This document shows, one piece after another, positions 55,898-63,969 of a DNA stretch of 64,000 bases; the first letter of the stretch is position 1; each line of letters starts with the position of its first letter. This DNA is from Shewanella subflava (GTDB taxonomy: Bacteria; Pseudomonadota; Gammaproteobacteria; Enterobacterales; Shewanellaceae), in contig NZ_JAPDMX010000028.1 of assembly GCF_025971955.1 (NCBI RefSeq), positions 124,001-188,000 of the forward strand, given 5' to 3'. Under the pieces are notes generated by a model, which saw only the letters and a program-made list of their open reading frames with translations, ran no database searches and was not told the origin of the DNA. The position numbers were made by a program, and so were the translations under genes.

Positions 55898-57427
55898 ATG
55901 TTTCAGGTGCCAGTAATTGATGTAAATAACGATCAAGCTATTTTTGACGGTGAAGGTTTTGATGCCGTAGTGGTTGTCACACCTAATTTGAATGATGTAG
56001 CCCAGCAAGAAATTAGTTTGTTGGCAGAGCACGCCAAGCACATCGATCATCGGGTTGGTAAACAAGCCACGTTATTATTTGCCCCAGGACTGGCAGGTGG
56101 TCGCTTGATTATCTCGCCTGTTACTGGAAATGATGATTACGCCGATGTGCGTATTTATGCTAAAGCCGCCAAAGAAGGTATTACGATAGCCAAAGATGCC
56201 GGCGCGAATAAACCTTTGCTGGTAGTGGCGGCATCAACCGATCACAGATTCAGTTTTGCGGCAGATGTTGCTGCATTGGCGTGTGGACAAGTGTTATGGC
56301 AACCACTGGAAACACGTGAGGCCCAAGCGTTATCACCCGCCTTCAGTGCCATTGGCGTGATGAGCAGCCACCCGAAAAGTGATTTGTTAAATGCCCTCGA
56401 AGCAGGCAGGGTGTTGGCTCGAGACTTATGTGGCACCGAACCGGAGCGGATGAGCGCGATTCATTTTGCCAACTACTGTGTTACTTCCTTTAAAGACAGT
56501 GACCTTGAGGTTGCCGTTGTGGATGATAAAGCCACGTTACTGAAAGACTACCCGTTATTGAGTGCAGTGGGGCGCAGCTCATTTGATGTTGCTAGACATC
56601 ACCCACGAGTTGTTAAACTGACTTATACAGGCGAGGGCGAAATTAACCGAACCTTGTTATTTGCTGGTAAAGGTGTGGTTTACGACACAGGCGGAGCCGA
56701 TATCAAAATCGCTGGGGGAATGGCGGGAATGAGCCGCGATAAAGGCGGCGCCGCTGCGGTAGCGGGGTTAATGAAAACATTATCACTGCTTAAACCCAAA
56801 GGGGTCAAAGTGATTGCTGAATTAGGTTTAGTGCGTAACAGCATAGGCAGCGAAGCATTTGTCACCGATGAAATTATTACCAGTCATGCCGGAGTGCGTG
56901 TCCGTATTGGTAATACGGATGCCGAAGGGCGCCTAGTATTAGCCGACTTATTATCGCATTTACGTATTCAAGCAACCCAATCTATCGCCCCAAGTTTGTT
57001 TTCAGTAGCAACATTAACTGGGCATGTAGTTCGTGCTTACGGCGGTTATAGCGCATTGGTTGAAAATGCTGTGGCCAAGCAGCAAGGTGTAGCCGCAAAG
57101 CTTCAACAGATTGGCCAACAATGGGCAGAGCCTTTTGAAGTGTCTTATTTACGCCCAGAAGACTTCGATAAAGTGGCAGATAAAAATGGCGCTGCTGATG
57201 TGATCTCCTCCAATAATGCTCCGTCATCAGTGACTGCACGTGGTCATCAATATCCGGCAGCCTTTTTGCTCAAGGCTTCAGGGTTAGACTTACATCATTT
57301 ACAAAGTGATTTACCATTGAGTTATACCCATATCGACATTGCTGGTAGTGCGACAGAGGGTGACCCGTTATACGGTAAACCGACCGCTCAACCTTTGGTT
57401 GCTTTATTACATTTCGCTAAAAGTTAA
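55898..57427 (+). CDS. M17 leucyl aminopeptidase family protein
   Basis: 509 aa. C-terminal catalytic domain with GKGVVYDTGGADIKIAGG (metal Asp and Lys), MSRDKGGAAA, and NTDAEGRLVLADLL (Asp, Glu and Arg of M17 enzymes). The N-terminal domain (about 1-160) is M17-like but diverged. It removes N-terminal residues using two metal ions; peptide preference unknown. Divergent from pepD, both serving peptide breakdown. Terminator follows. Confidence 0.92.
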   Translation: MFQVPVIDVNNDQAIFDGEGFDAVVVVTPNLNDVAQQEISLLAEHAKHIDHRVGKQATLLFAPGLAGGRLIISPVTGNDDYADVRIYAKAAKEGITIAKDAGANKPLLVVAASTDHRFSFAADVAALACGQVLWQPLETREAQALSPAFSAIGVMSSHPKSDLLNALEAGRVLARDLCGTEPERMSAIHFANYCVTSFKDSDLEVAVVDDKATLLKDYPLLSAVGRSSFDVARHHPRVVKLTYTGEGEINRTLLFAGKGVVYDTGGADIKIAGGMAGMSRDKGGAAAVAGLMKTLSLLKPKGVKVIAELGLVRNSIGSEAFVTDEIITSHAGVRVRIGNTDAEGRLVLADLLSHLRIQATQSIAPSLFSVATLTGHVVRAYGGYSALVENAVAKQQGVAAKLQQIGQQWAEPFEVSYLRPEDFDKVADKNGAADVISSNNAPSSVTARGHQYPAAFLLKASGLDLHHLQSDLPLSYTHIDIAGSATEGDPLYGKPTAQPLVALLHFAKS

Positions 57428-57495
57428 TTTGTTGCAAGATTATCCTTTAATAACAGTTATATAGCTCTTTGTTAATAAGTTGATCTGAAAATGTT

Positions 57496-57548
57496 AAAAC
57501 CTTTATTTTGTAATGATATTACTTAATAAAGGTTTTTTATGATTAAGA
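57496..57548 (+). terminator. Intrinsic terminator of the M17 aminopeptidase gene
   Basis: Outer stem AAAACCTTTATT / AATAAAGGTTTT with an inner GTAAT-GAT-ATTAC stem, then a T tail. Confidence 0.85.
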
Positions 57549-57559
57549 TCAAAAAATAC

Positions 57560-57587
57560 TTGTAATTTAATTACAGTTTCGTATAAT
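57560..57587 (+). promoter_or_regulatory. Sigma-70-type promoter for a short transcription unit
   Basis: -35 TTGTAA (57560-57565) and -10 TATAAT (57582-57587) with a 16-base spacer. Transcription would start at about 57592-57595, right at the structured leader. Confidence 0.65.
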
Positions 57588-57591
57588 TACT

Positions 57592-57688
57592 CTCGTTGGC
57601 TGGCGTGACGCCGTCAATACTAGTAAATCCAGGATGGATGTTATCTCCAAGGAAACGAGTGAAAGAAAGTTGTCTCAATGGATTGAGA
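57592..57688 (+). ncRNA. Candidate structured RNA leader
   Basis: Outer stem CTCGTT (57592-57597) / AACGAG (57654-57659) encloses two perfect hairpins: GGCG-TGA-CGCC (57602-57612) and ATCCA-GGA-TGGAT (57627-57639), a three-way junction. A further perfect hairpin TCTCAA-TGGA-TTGAGA follows (57673-57688). Two of the three loops expose GGA. I cannot match it to a riboswitch class. It lies between a promoter and a 30-codon ORF. Confidence 0.5.
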
Positions 57689-57752
57689 AAAAGTAAGTTC
57701 CATGGACCAGAGCCACTACTAGGTTTAACAACTTTAATTTGGAGAATTTATT

Positions 57753-57845
57753 ATGTCTTATTTAGGCAATGGCAAAATTTATTGGCAAAACACTTGGATT
57801 AACCCAGAAGTTTTGCGTGGCGGTTTATTCGCCATGAAGTTTTAA
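57753..57845 (+). CDS. 30-aa small protein of an unrecognised family
   Basis: The ORF starts MSYLGNGKIYW and ends LFAMKF; it is basic and aromatic (two Trp, two Tyr, two Phe), with no membrane segment. GGAG lies 8 bases before the ATG (TTGGAGAATTTATT-ATG), a good ribosome site. It is framed by a promoter and structured leader upstream and two C-loop hairpins plus a terminator downstream, which argues for a real unit. I do not know the family. It might be a leader peptide, a small regulator, or the minor product of an RNA whose main role is non-coding. Confidence 0.55.
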   Translation: MSYLGNGKIYWQNTWINPEVLRGGLFAMKF

Positions 57846-57938
57846 ATCGCTTTACTTATTTCCGTTTGACCGTTCACCACCTTTTTTCGTCGTTTTGACG
57901 TTTTGACTCGGGTAATTGATCAACTTGATTGATTCCCT

Positions 57939-57980
57939 TATCACTCCCCCAAGTGATACTAGTTTTCCGTTCCCCAACGG
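57939..57980 (+). ncRNA. Two C-rich-loop hairpins in the 3' part of the same transcript
   Basis: TATCACT-CCCCCA-AGTGATA (57939-57958) and CCGTT-CCCC-AACGG (57967-57980). Unpaired C-runs of this type often pair with GGA/GGAG ribosome sites in regulatory RNAs. Confidence 0.45.
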
Positions 57981-57997
57981 GATGCTTGAACCATGTC

Positions 57998-58025
57998 AGC
58001 CTACTCTATGAGTAGGCTTTTTTTT
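57998..58025 (+). terminator. Intrinsic terminator of the short transcription unit
   Basis: Stem AGCCTACTC / GAGTAGGCT with a TAT loop and a T8 tail. Strong. Confidence 0.93.
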
Positions 58026-58764
58026 GCCTGTTTTTTGTTATTTCATAGGCATGAATGAGCAGTTATTGGCGTTTGAAATAAACGGATTTACAAATGTCAC
58101 GGTGGCAGGGATGTCAAAGAGTGACCATGGCCTAACGAAAGCTAGTTTGGCATCCATGCCAAGCTCACGGGTTCTCGAAATAAAGAGTCTCGATGACCTC
58201 AATTTAAATCTAATAGGTAATAATCCCTTTGTAGATCCTGCTTCGGGGCGCTTTACGCCATCCATGGCCGCTTAACGAAAACGTCCCTGTTTTCGATACC
58301 CTCAGCCGTATCTACACCGGGCCATTTTATCTCTTCGATTTGGCTTTATTTGAACCCAAGATTTAAAGCAAAATGATACTTTGAATTAAATTTTTATGTT
58401 TTTTCTATTAGTAACAAACAATGCTAAATCGAAGAGACGAAAATTTCAGGGACCTTTGATTTATAAAAGAGTGCAGCGTGTCACGGTCGTGCTTGCACAT
58501 AAGGTCGCTCTTTCACATCCATGTAAACGCGACATTCCGTTCATCCTGAACATCCCAGCGGCAGGCAATGGATTAGATTGCCGTCACGGACTCACTTAAC
58601 CTACCCAGTACAACTTTTATTAAAACATTGAGTTAAAAAGTATAAAGTAGATTAAAGTATCAAAACTTAAGGACAAGGTAGGGTAAGCTCGAACATATTC
58701 ATCGAGTGCGCCATTCAGGGAAGAAAAAGCCATTCAATAGTATGTGCATATCAACCCCCTTTTT
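58026..58764. other. Gene-free region of repeats related to the 18-kb block
   Basis: No supported gene; the small open frames run through palindromes. It contains the CTAACGAAAGCTAG-TTGGCATCCATGCCAA module (58129-58165), a branched fold at 58230-58316, AAATCGAAGAGAT motifs in both orientations (58321-58344 and 58423-58438), the CAGCGTGTCACGGTCGTGCT string (about 58474) and two further hairpins (58504-58551). Confidence 0.8.
58230..58316. repeat. Branched palindromic repeat unit
   Basis: Outer arms TGTAGAT (58230-58236) and ATCTACA (58310-58316) enclose GCCATCCATGGC (58257-58268) and CGAAAAC-GTCCCT-GTTTTCG (58276-58295). Confidence 0.75.
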
Positions 58765-58805
58765 AAAGTTTACTCTGACCCACTAATTTCCTGACCCACT
58801 AATTT
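58765..58805. repeat. Left inverted repeat flanking the POT transporter gene
   Basis: Reads, on the minus strand, as two tandem AAATTAGTGGGTCAG-type units and then AGTAAACTTT. It is the inverted counterpart of 60681-60722. Confidence 0.85.
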
Positions 58806-58908
58806 CTATCCTTACTGCTTTTTCACCCACTTCTGGATCGAACTTGTATTCCCGTTCAATAGTCGATAGCATAAAATTAACAAATGTATACAATATACGA
58901 GAATAGTA

Positions 58909-60615
58909 ATGACTACAGAACGTACCCCTTTACCGAAGACGTTTTTTGTCGCCAATACCATGGAGATCTTCGAGCGACTCGCTTGGTATGGCTTCTTTAC
59001 CCTTTCATCGCTTTACATTACATCGCCACACAATCAAGGTGGCTTGGGCTTTACCGAGCAAGAACGTGGGTTATTACAAGGGATGATCCCTTTCTTTCTC
59101 TATCTGTTCCCGGTGTTAACCGGGGCTTTGGCCGATCGTTATGGCTATCGAAAAATGTTCCTAATCGCCTACGGTATTATGTGTCCCAGCTATTATCTGC
59201 TTGGGCAAGTCACCAGCTTCAGTGGTTTCTTTATCGCCTTTATGGGCGTAGCGATTGGCGCGGCTTGCTTTAAACCTGTGGTGACAGGCACTGTAGCCAG
59301 AACCACTGACAATACCAATCGAGGCATAGGCTTTGGTATTTTCTACATGATGGTAAATATTGGCGGATTTCTTGGCCCCTTTATCGCTGGCTATGTACGC
59401 GCCATTAGCTGGGACTGGGTGTTTATCATGTCGGCGTTCTGGATAGGCCTTAATTTCATTCCCGCCATTTTCTTCTACCAAGAACCCACAGATCCCCATA
59501 AGCAACAAGGTAAGCCACTCTCGCAAGTGTTAAAGGATATTCAGGATGTATTGGGTAACGCACGTTTTGCCATCCTCTTCTTTGGCACATTAATCATCTT
59601 AATGTCTTACGGCGCAAAGTGGATCAGCGGCCAAACTTGTCTAATAACCTATGCCCTCTGGTTTAGTGGCCACGGACTATGGAACTACCTGGCCAGCCAT
59701 CAGCGCAATGCGCCTTGGTATCGACAAAAAATTACAGTAGGTAATAAGCCATTTGTAACTTACTTATTGATACTCTCTGGTTTTTGGATGGTCTATCAGC
59801 AGATATTTATTACCTTACCTATCTATATCCGTGACTTTGTCGATACCCAAGACTTAGTACAGTTACTTGCATGGTCGCCCGATCTGCTGGCATTCTTTGC
59901 GCCCGTCGATCTGTCACTTATTAACAGTGAACTACAGCGTTTAGCTGGTGAGCACCTTGCTGGTGTGATTAATGCTCAGCAAGTCTATTTTGAGCTGGTG
60001 CATACCAAGATAATGGTACCGCTCAATGTACTCAATGATGCCTTGCCACTAATAGGACAATCCCCAACACTGGCACAGCAGTACGCAGAGCAATGGTCAA
60101 GCCAATATCGCCAGATTAATCCTGAGTATCTTATAGGGTTAAATTTCCTCTCTATCGTATTGATGCAGATCGCGGTCAGTCGTATCGCAGAGAAGTTCAG
60201 TCCGCTTCCCGTGCTGGTTGCAGGTACCCTGATTTTAGCACTCGGCACAGCATTAGGCGGACTTGCCCATGGTATCTTGATGGGCGGCGCTATGGTACTC
60301 ACCTCGATACTGGTGTTCTCAATTGGTGAAATGGTGGCCTCGCCGAAAAGTCAGGAGTATGTCGCCAGTTTTGCACCGCACGATAAGAAAGCGATGTTTA
60401 TGGGTTATTACTTTGTTTCATCAGCCATCGGCTTTTTATTGGCTGGGCCTCTCTCTGGCTACCTCTATGCCGAAGTAGCTAAGGCGGCTAATCAACCAGC
60501 ATTGATGTGGTACATCATTGGCGGGCTTGGCGTCGTCGCTGCCTTGGGGTTAGTACTGTTCCACCGTTTTAGCGTAATGAAGCCGTCCACATTAGATATA
60601 ACGCAAACGGCTTAA
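58909..60615 (+). CDS. POT/PTR-type MFS transporter
   Basis: 568 aa, at least twelve membrane segments. The N-terminal EIFERLAWYGFFTLSSLYI resembles the ExxER(F)xYYG motif of proton-coupled oligopeptide transporters (here ERLAWYG), and LADRYGYRKMF is the MFS loop 2-3 motif; YMMVNIGGFLGPFIAGYVR follows. The protein is longer than typical POT members (~500 aa), with a ~60-residue hydrophilic insert around residues 330-400. The substrate may be peptides but is not certain. The gene stands alone between two inverted 41-42-bp repeats in a repeat-rich area, suggesting mobility. Confidence 0.82.
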   Translation: MTTERTPLPKTFFVANTMEIFERLAWYGFFTLSSLYITSPHNQGGLGFTEQERGLLQGMIPFFLYLFPVLTGALADRYGYRKMFLIAYGIMCPSYYLLGQVTSFSGFFIAFMGVAIGAACFKPVVTGTVARTTDNTNRGIGFGIFYMMVNIGGFLGPFIAGYVRAISWDWVFIMSAFWIGLNFIPAIFFYQEPTDPHKQQGKPLSQVLKDIQDVLGNARFAILFFGTLIILMSYGAKWISGQTCLITYALWFSGHGLWNYLASHQRNAPWYRQKITVGNKPFVTYLLILSGFWMVYQQIFITLPIYIRDFVDTQDLVQLLAWSPDLLAFFAPVDLSLINSELQRLAGEHLAGVINAQQVYFELVHTKIMVPLNVLNDALPLIGQSPTLAQQYAEQWSSQYRQINPEYLIGLNFLSIVLMQIAVSRIAEKFSPLPVLVAGTLILALGTALGGLAHGILMGGAMVLTSILVFSIGEMVASPKSQEYVASFAPHDKKAMFMGYYFVSSAIGFLLAGPLSGYLYAEVAKAANQPALMWYIIGGLGVVAALGLVLFHRFSVMKPSTLDITQTA

Positions 60616-60680
60616 TGATGCTGACTTGGTGCCGCTTTCATTTAAGCGGCGTCGAGTTAGGCCAGTCAAAAAACGCCAAA

Positions 60681-60722
60681 AATTTAGTGGGGTCAGAATT
60701 TAGTGGGGTCAGGGTAAACTTT
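60681..60722. repeat. Right inverted repeat flanking the POT transporter gene
   Basis: Two tandem AATTTAGTGGGGTCAG units followed by GGTAAACTTT. Inverted relative to 58765-58805. Confidence 0.85.
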
Positions 60723-60822
60723 TATAAAAAGTAAATTGAAACACTGCCTTTTCTAAAACGTTTATATTCAAAAATGAGTTAACCCCTGTTTTATATAGCT
60801 CTTTCCCGCAGCGTTCAATGAA

Positions 60823-61012
60823 GCTAAATCGAAGAGATCATACTGCGGGTGCAGATGAGCTAGCGAGTATCCAAAACAGGGCGAAGTTTCACTAAGTGAA
60901 ACATTTCTGAGCGAGAGGCATGAATGCCGAACTGGCTGTTTAACATGGATGATATTTGTTTTGGTTATGCCCACATGGATGTGCCTGCGGCGCCTCGCTA
61001 GATTATCTGCAC
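60823..61012. repeat. Structured dispersed repeat, copy 2
   Basis: Starts GCTAAATCGAAGAGAT and matches copy 1 (18731) at 45 of 50 bases. Outer arms GTGCAGATGAGCTAGCGAG (60849-60867) and CTCGCTAGATTATCTGCAC (60994-61012) pair at 17 of 19 positions. Inner hairpins: GTTTCAC-TAA-GTGAAAC, GGCAT-GA-ATGCC and CACAT-GG-ATGTG. Confidence 0.85.
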
Positions 61013-61240
61013 TTGTAATTAAACTCAAATCTATGAGGATTTAATTCTATCAGGTTACAGTTTTATTAAACTGAAACCTTCCACTCCGATTTTGTCCAGT
61101 AACCCGTTAATTTCAGCCAAGCCGTCAGCAATGAACGACGATGATTAACCTGTTAGCAAAAGTCTGTTTTCAGGCTTTATAAGGTGTTTTTGCGACCAAA
61201 GTATGATTTTATGACATATTACGGGATATAATCTCGCGGC

Positions 61241-61322
61241 TTTGAGCATTCGGGGTCAAATTATCGAAATTGCTCAAAATTATAACAATATTAATTAACC
61301 CTCATCCAAGGAACATGGTTCC
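61241..61322 (+). promoter_or_regulatory. Structured leader of the NCS2 permease gene
   Basis: Stem TTTGAGCA (61241-61248) / TGCTCAAA (61271-61278), then GGAAC-ATG-GTTCC (61310-61322), which folds the ribosome site AAGGA into a hairpin ending directly at the start codon. Suggests translational control. It does not match the purine riboswitch. Confidence 0.45.
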
Positions 61323-62612
61323 ATGTTAGAAAAACTATTTAAACTGAAACAAAACAATACCTCGTTAAAACAAGAAGTGGTTGCTGGACTGACTACGTTT
61401 TTAACTATGGCTTACATTATCTTTGTTAACCCTATGATGCTTGCTGATGCAGGGATGGATCATGGCGCAGTATTTGTCGCAACCTGTTTAGCGGCGGCAA
61501 TTGGCTGTTTGATCATGGGATTATTAGCAAATTATCCAATCGCTTTAGCACCAGGAATGGGACTGAATGCGTTTTTCACTTACACCGTCGTCGGCGAGAT
61601 GGGATACAGCTGGGAAACCGCGTTAGGCGCGGTGTTTATGTCTGGTGTTTGTTTCTTAGTGTTGTCTCTAGTCAAAATTCGTGAGTGGATTGTGAATAGC
61701 ATTCCAATGTCATTACGGTTAGGTATTGCTGCGGGTATTGGTCTGTTTTTAGCATTAATCGGCCTTAAAAGTGCGGGCATTGTGGTGGCAAGTCCTGCCA
61801 CGTTAGTCACTATGGGTGATATCACCTCATTTCCGGCAGTAATGGCATCACTTGGGTTTTTCCTGATCATTGCTATGGTGCAGCGCGGCTGGAAAGCGGC
61901 GGTAATCTTAAGCATCATGATAGTGACGGTATTAGGTTTGCTATTTGGTGATGTGCAATACAATGGGGTTATGTCATTGCCGCCTTCTATTGCGCCAACA
62001 TTCATGAAAATGGATTTATCAAGCGTATTAGAAATCAGTATGATTTCAGTGATTTTTGCGTTCTTGTTTGTCGATTTATTCGATACATCAGGCACCTTAG
62101 TTGCTGTGGCTCAACGTGGTGGTTTTTTAGATGATAAAGGCCGTTTACCAAGAGTGAAACGTGCATTAACCGCAGACAGTGTTGCCACCATTACCGGTGC
62201 TGCATTAGGCACTTCAACCACCACAAGTTACATTGAAAGTACAGCAGGTGTCAGTGCTGGTGGTCGTACCGGTTTAACCGCTGTTGTGGTTGGGGTATTA
62301 TTTTTAGCCGCCTTGTTCCTTTCGCCACTGGCTGGAATGGTCCCTGCGTATGCGACTTCAGGCGCACTATTTTATGTCGCTATTTTAATGATGTCTGGTC
62401 TTATCAATGTGGATTGGGATGACTTGACTGAAGCTGCACCTGTAGTGGTCACTTGTTTATTAATGCCGCTTACCTTCTCTATTGCGAACGCCATTGGTTT
62501 CGGGTTTATTTCTTATTTAGTGATAAAGCTGTTAACGGGCCGTATTAAAGACTTAAATGCCGGAGTGGTATTTATTGCCTTGTTGTTCTTAGTGAAGTTT
62601 ATCTACGGCTAA
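61323..62612 (+). CDS. NCS2 family purine permease
   Basis: 429 aa, about twelve to fourteen membrane segments. AzgA/GhxP-type signatures: EVVAGLTTFLTMAYIIFVNP, ALAPGMGLNAFFTYTVV, FLFVDLFDTSGTLVAVAQR and GTSTTTSYIESTAGVSAGGRTGLTAVVVG. This subgroup imports adenine, guanine or hypoxanthine by proton symport; which one is not clear from sequence. Ribosome site is within a hairpin. A terminator separates it from proB. Confidence 0.92.
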   Translation: MLEKLFKLKQNNTSLKQEVVAGLTTFLTMAYIIFVNPMMLADAGMDHGAVFVATCLAAAIGCLIMGLLANYPIALAPGMGLNAFFTYTVVGEMGYSWETALGAVFMSGVCFLVLSLVKIREWIVNSIPMSLRLGIAAGIGLFLALIGLKSAGIVVASPATLVTMGDITSFPAVMASLGFFLIIAMVQRGWKAAVILSIMIVTVLGLLFGDVQYNGVMSLPPSIAPTFMKMDLSSVLEISMISVIFAFLFVDLFDTSGTLVAVAQRGGFLDDKGRLPRVKRALTADSVATITGAALGTSTTTSYIESTAGVSAGGRTGLTAVVVGVLFLAALFLSPLAGMVPAYATSGALFYVAILMMSGLINVDWDDLTEAAPVVVTCLLMPLTFSIANAIGFGFISYLVIKLLTGRIKDLNAGVVFIALLFLVKFIYG

Positions 62613-62686
62613 CGACAACTAGGGCGGTTGAGCTTTCAAGATTGTTTTGCAAAGTTTAACGCGTTCAAGATTAGCGCCATTTGATT

Positions 62687-62715
62687 AAGGGTTATGCAAT
62701 GCATAGCCCTTTTTT
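62687..62715 (+). terminator. Intrinsic terminator of the NCS2 gene
   Basis: Stem GGGTTATGC / GCATAGCCC (one G-T pair) followed by a T6 run. Confidence 0.88.
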
Positions 62716-62838
62716 ATGGCAGATCACAAATAAAATGCACTTAAACCCATTTGATTGCAGCTTTATCTAGGAATTCAACATTGAATTGGGTATAAAAATA
62801 GTTCGGAATATTATCAAGTAAATTAGAGAGAAGGCTAA

Positions 62839-63969
62839 ATGGGTTATCGCCGCGTGGTAGTGAAGTTAGGCACCAGTGTACTGACTTCCGGCAGCAAGAA
62901 ATTAGACAAGGCACATATGGTTGAATTAGCCAGACAAATGGCTAACTTAATGAAGTCTGGTGTTGAAGTAGTGTTATGCACTTCAGGTGCAATTGCCGCG
63001 GGACGTGAACATTTACAATATCCCATTTTGCCCGACACCATGGCGCACAAACAATTGCTTGCGGCGGTGGGGCAAAGCCAATTAATTCTGGCCTGGTCGC
63101 AATTGTTCAGTTTATATGGCTTGCATGTGGGTCAGCTATTGCTAACCCGTGCAGACTTGCAAGACAGAGAGCGCTACCTCAATGCGCGCGATACGTTAAA
63201 CGCGCTATTAGATAACAATATTATCCCGATTATTAATGAAAATGATGCGGTCGCCACCAACGAAATTAAAGTCGGCGATAACGATAACTTATCGGCTCGT
63301 GCGGCGTTGTTGTGTGATGCTGACCTGTTGATTTTACTTACCGATCAAAAAGGCTTGTTTGATGCCGATCCGCGTACCAATCCCGATGCTCAATTAATCA
63401 AACAAGTGGTGAATATTGATGACAGCTTGCGCTTACTTGCGGGTGGGTCGGTTTCTGGATTAGGCACCGGCGGTATGGCCACTAAACTTGAGGCGGCAGA
63501 TATTGCGAGACGCGCGGGAATTGAGGTGGTGATCGCTTCAGGTCATCATCCCGATGTGATTAATAAAGTCGCCCTGCGGGAGTCGGTCGGAACTCATTTT
63601 AGTGCGATAGATTCGCCCTTAGAAAGTCGTAAACAGTGGATATTAGCTGGGCCTGCTAGCCAAGGTAAGCTGGTTGTGGATGCGGGGGCTGCTCGGGCAG
63701 TTGTAGAAAGCGGGCGCAGTTTATTGTCTAAAGGGATCATCCGCATTGAAGGGGAGTTTGATCGAGGCGCCACCATTTTAATTATTAATACAGAAACGCG
63801 TGTTTTAGCTAAGGGCATAAGCCGTTATTGCGCCGCTGACTTACGTAAAATCAGCGGCAAACATTCCAATGAAATTGAAGATATTTTAGGGTATGACTAT
63901 GGGGATGCCGCTGTGCACCGCAATGACATGGTTGTATTAGAAAACAAGGAGAAAACTCATGTCAGTTAA
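62839..63969 (+). CDS. proB: Glutamate 5-kinase
   Basis: 376 aa. Amino-acid-kinase domain (about 1-255: [60 protein letters not shown]) and a C-terminal PUA domain (about 275-365: [25 protein letters not shown]). It makes glutamyl-5-phosphate, the first step of proline synthesis. It overlaps the next start by 11 bases, consistent with a proBA operon. Confidence 0.97.
   Translation: MGYRRVVVKLGTSVLTSGSKKLDKAHMVELARQMANLMKSGVEVVLCTSGAIAAGREHLQYPILPDTMAHKQLLAAVGQSQLILAWSQLFSLYGLHVGQLLLTRADLQDRERYLNARDTLNALLDNNIIPIINENDAVATNEIKVGDNDNLSARAALLCDADLLILLTDQKGLFDADPRTNPDAQLIKQVVNIDDSLRLLAGGSVSGLGTGGMATKLEAADIARRAGIEVVIASGHHPDVINKVALRESVGTHFSAIDSPLESRKQWILAGPASQGKLVVDAGAARAVVESGRSLLSKGIIRIEGEFDRGATILIINTETRVLAKGISRYCAADLRKISGKHSNEIEDILGYDYGDAAVHRNDMVVLENKEKTHVS

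Larger units (their letters stand above)
60616..61322. other. Gene-free region between the POT gene and the NCS2 permease
   Basis: Holds a GC hairpin GCCGCTT-TCATT-AAGCGGC type (about 60631), the right inverted repeat (60681-60722), structured repeat copy 2 (60823-61012) and the promoter/leader of the NCS2 gene. The one short open frame lies across the repeat and is not supported. Confidence 0.8.

Noticed and set aside
57592-57688. Match of the structured leader to a known riboswitch class (cyclic di-GMP, glycine, purine, TPP, glutamine, guanidine)
   Set aside because: None of the conserved core strings of these classes could be found.
57596-57802. 68-codon frame overlapping the structured leader and the 30-codon ORF
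   Set aside because: No ribosome site before its first codon and it covers the leader hairpins; the 30-codon frame has the better start signals.
58024-58599. Small open frames in the 58-kb repeat block
   Set aside because: They overlap the terminator and hairpin modules; apparent coding follows from repeat composition.
60768-61028. 86-codon frame across the structured repeat
   Set aside because: Lies on the minus strand of the repeat with no ribosome site; the DNA palindromes explain the sequence better.
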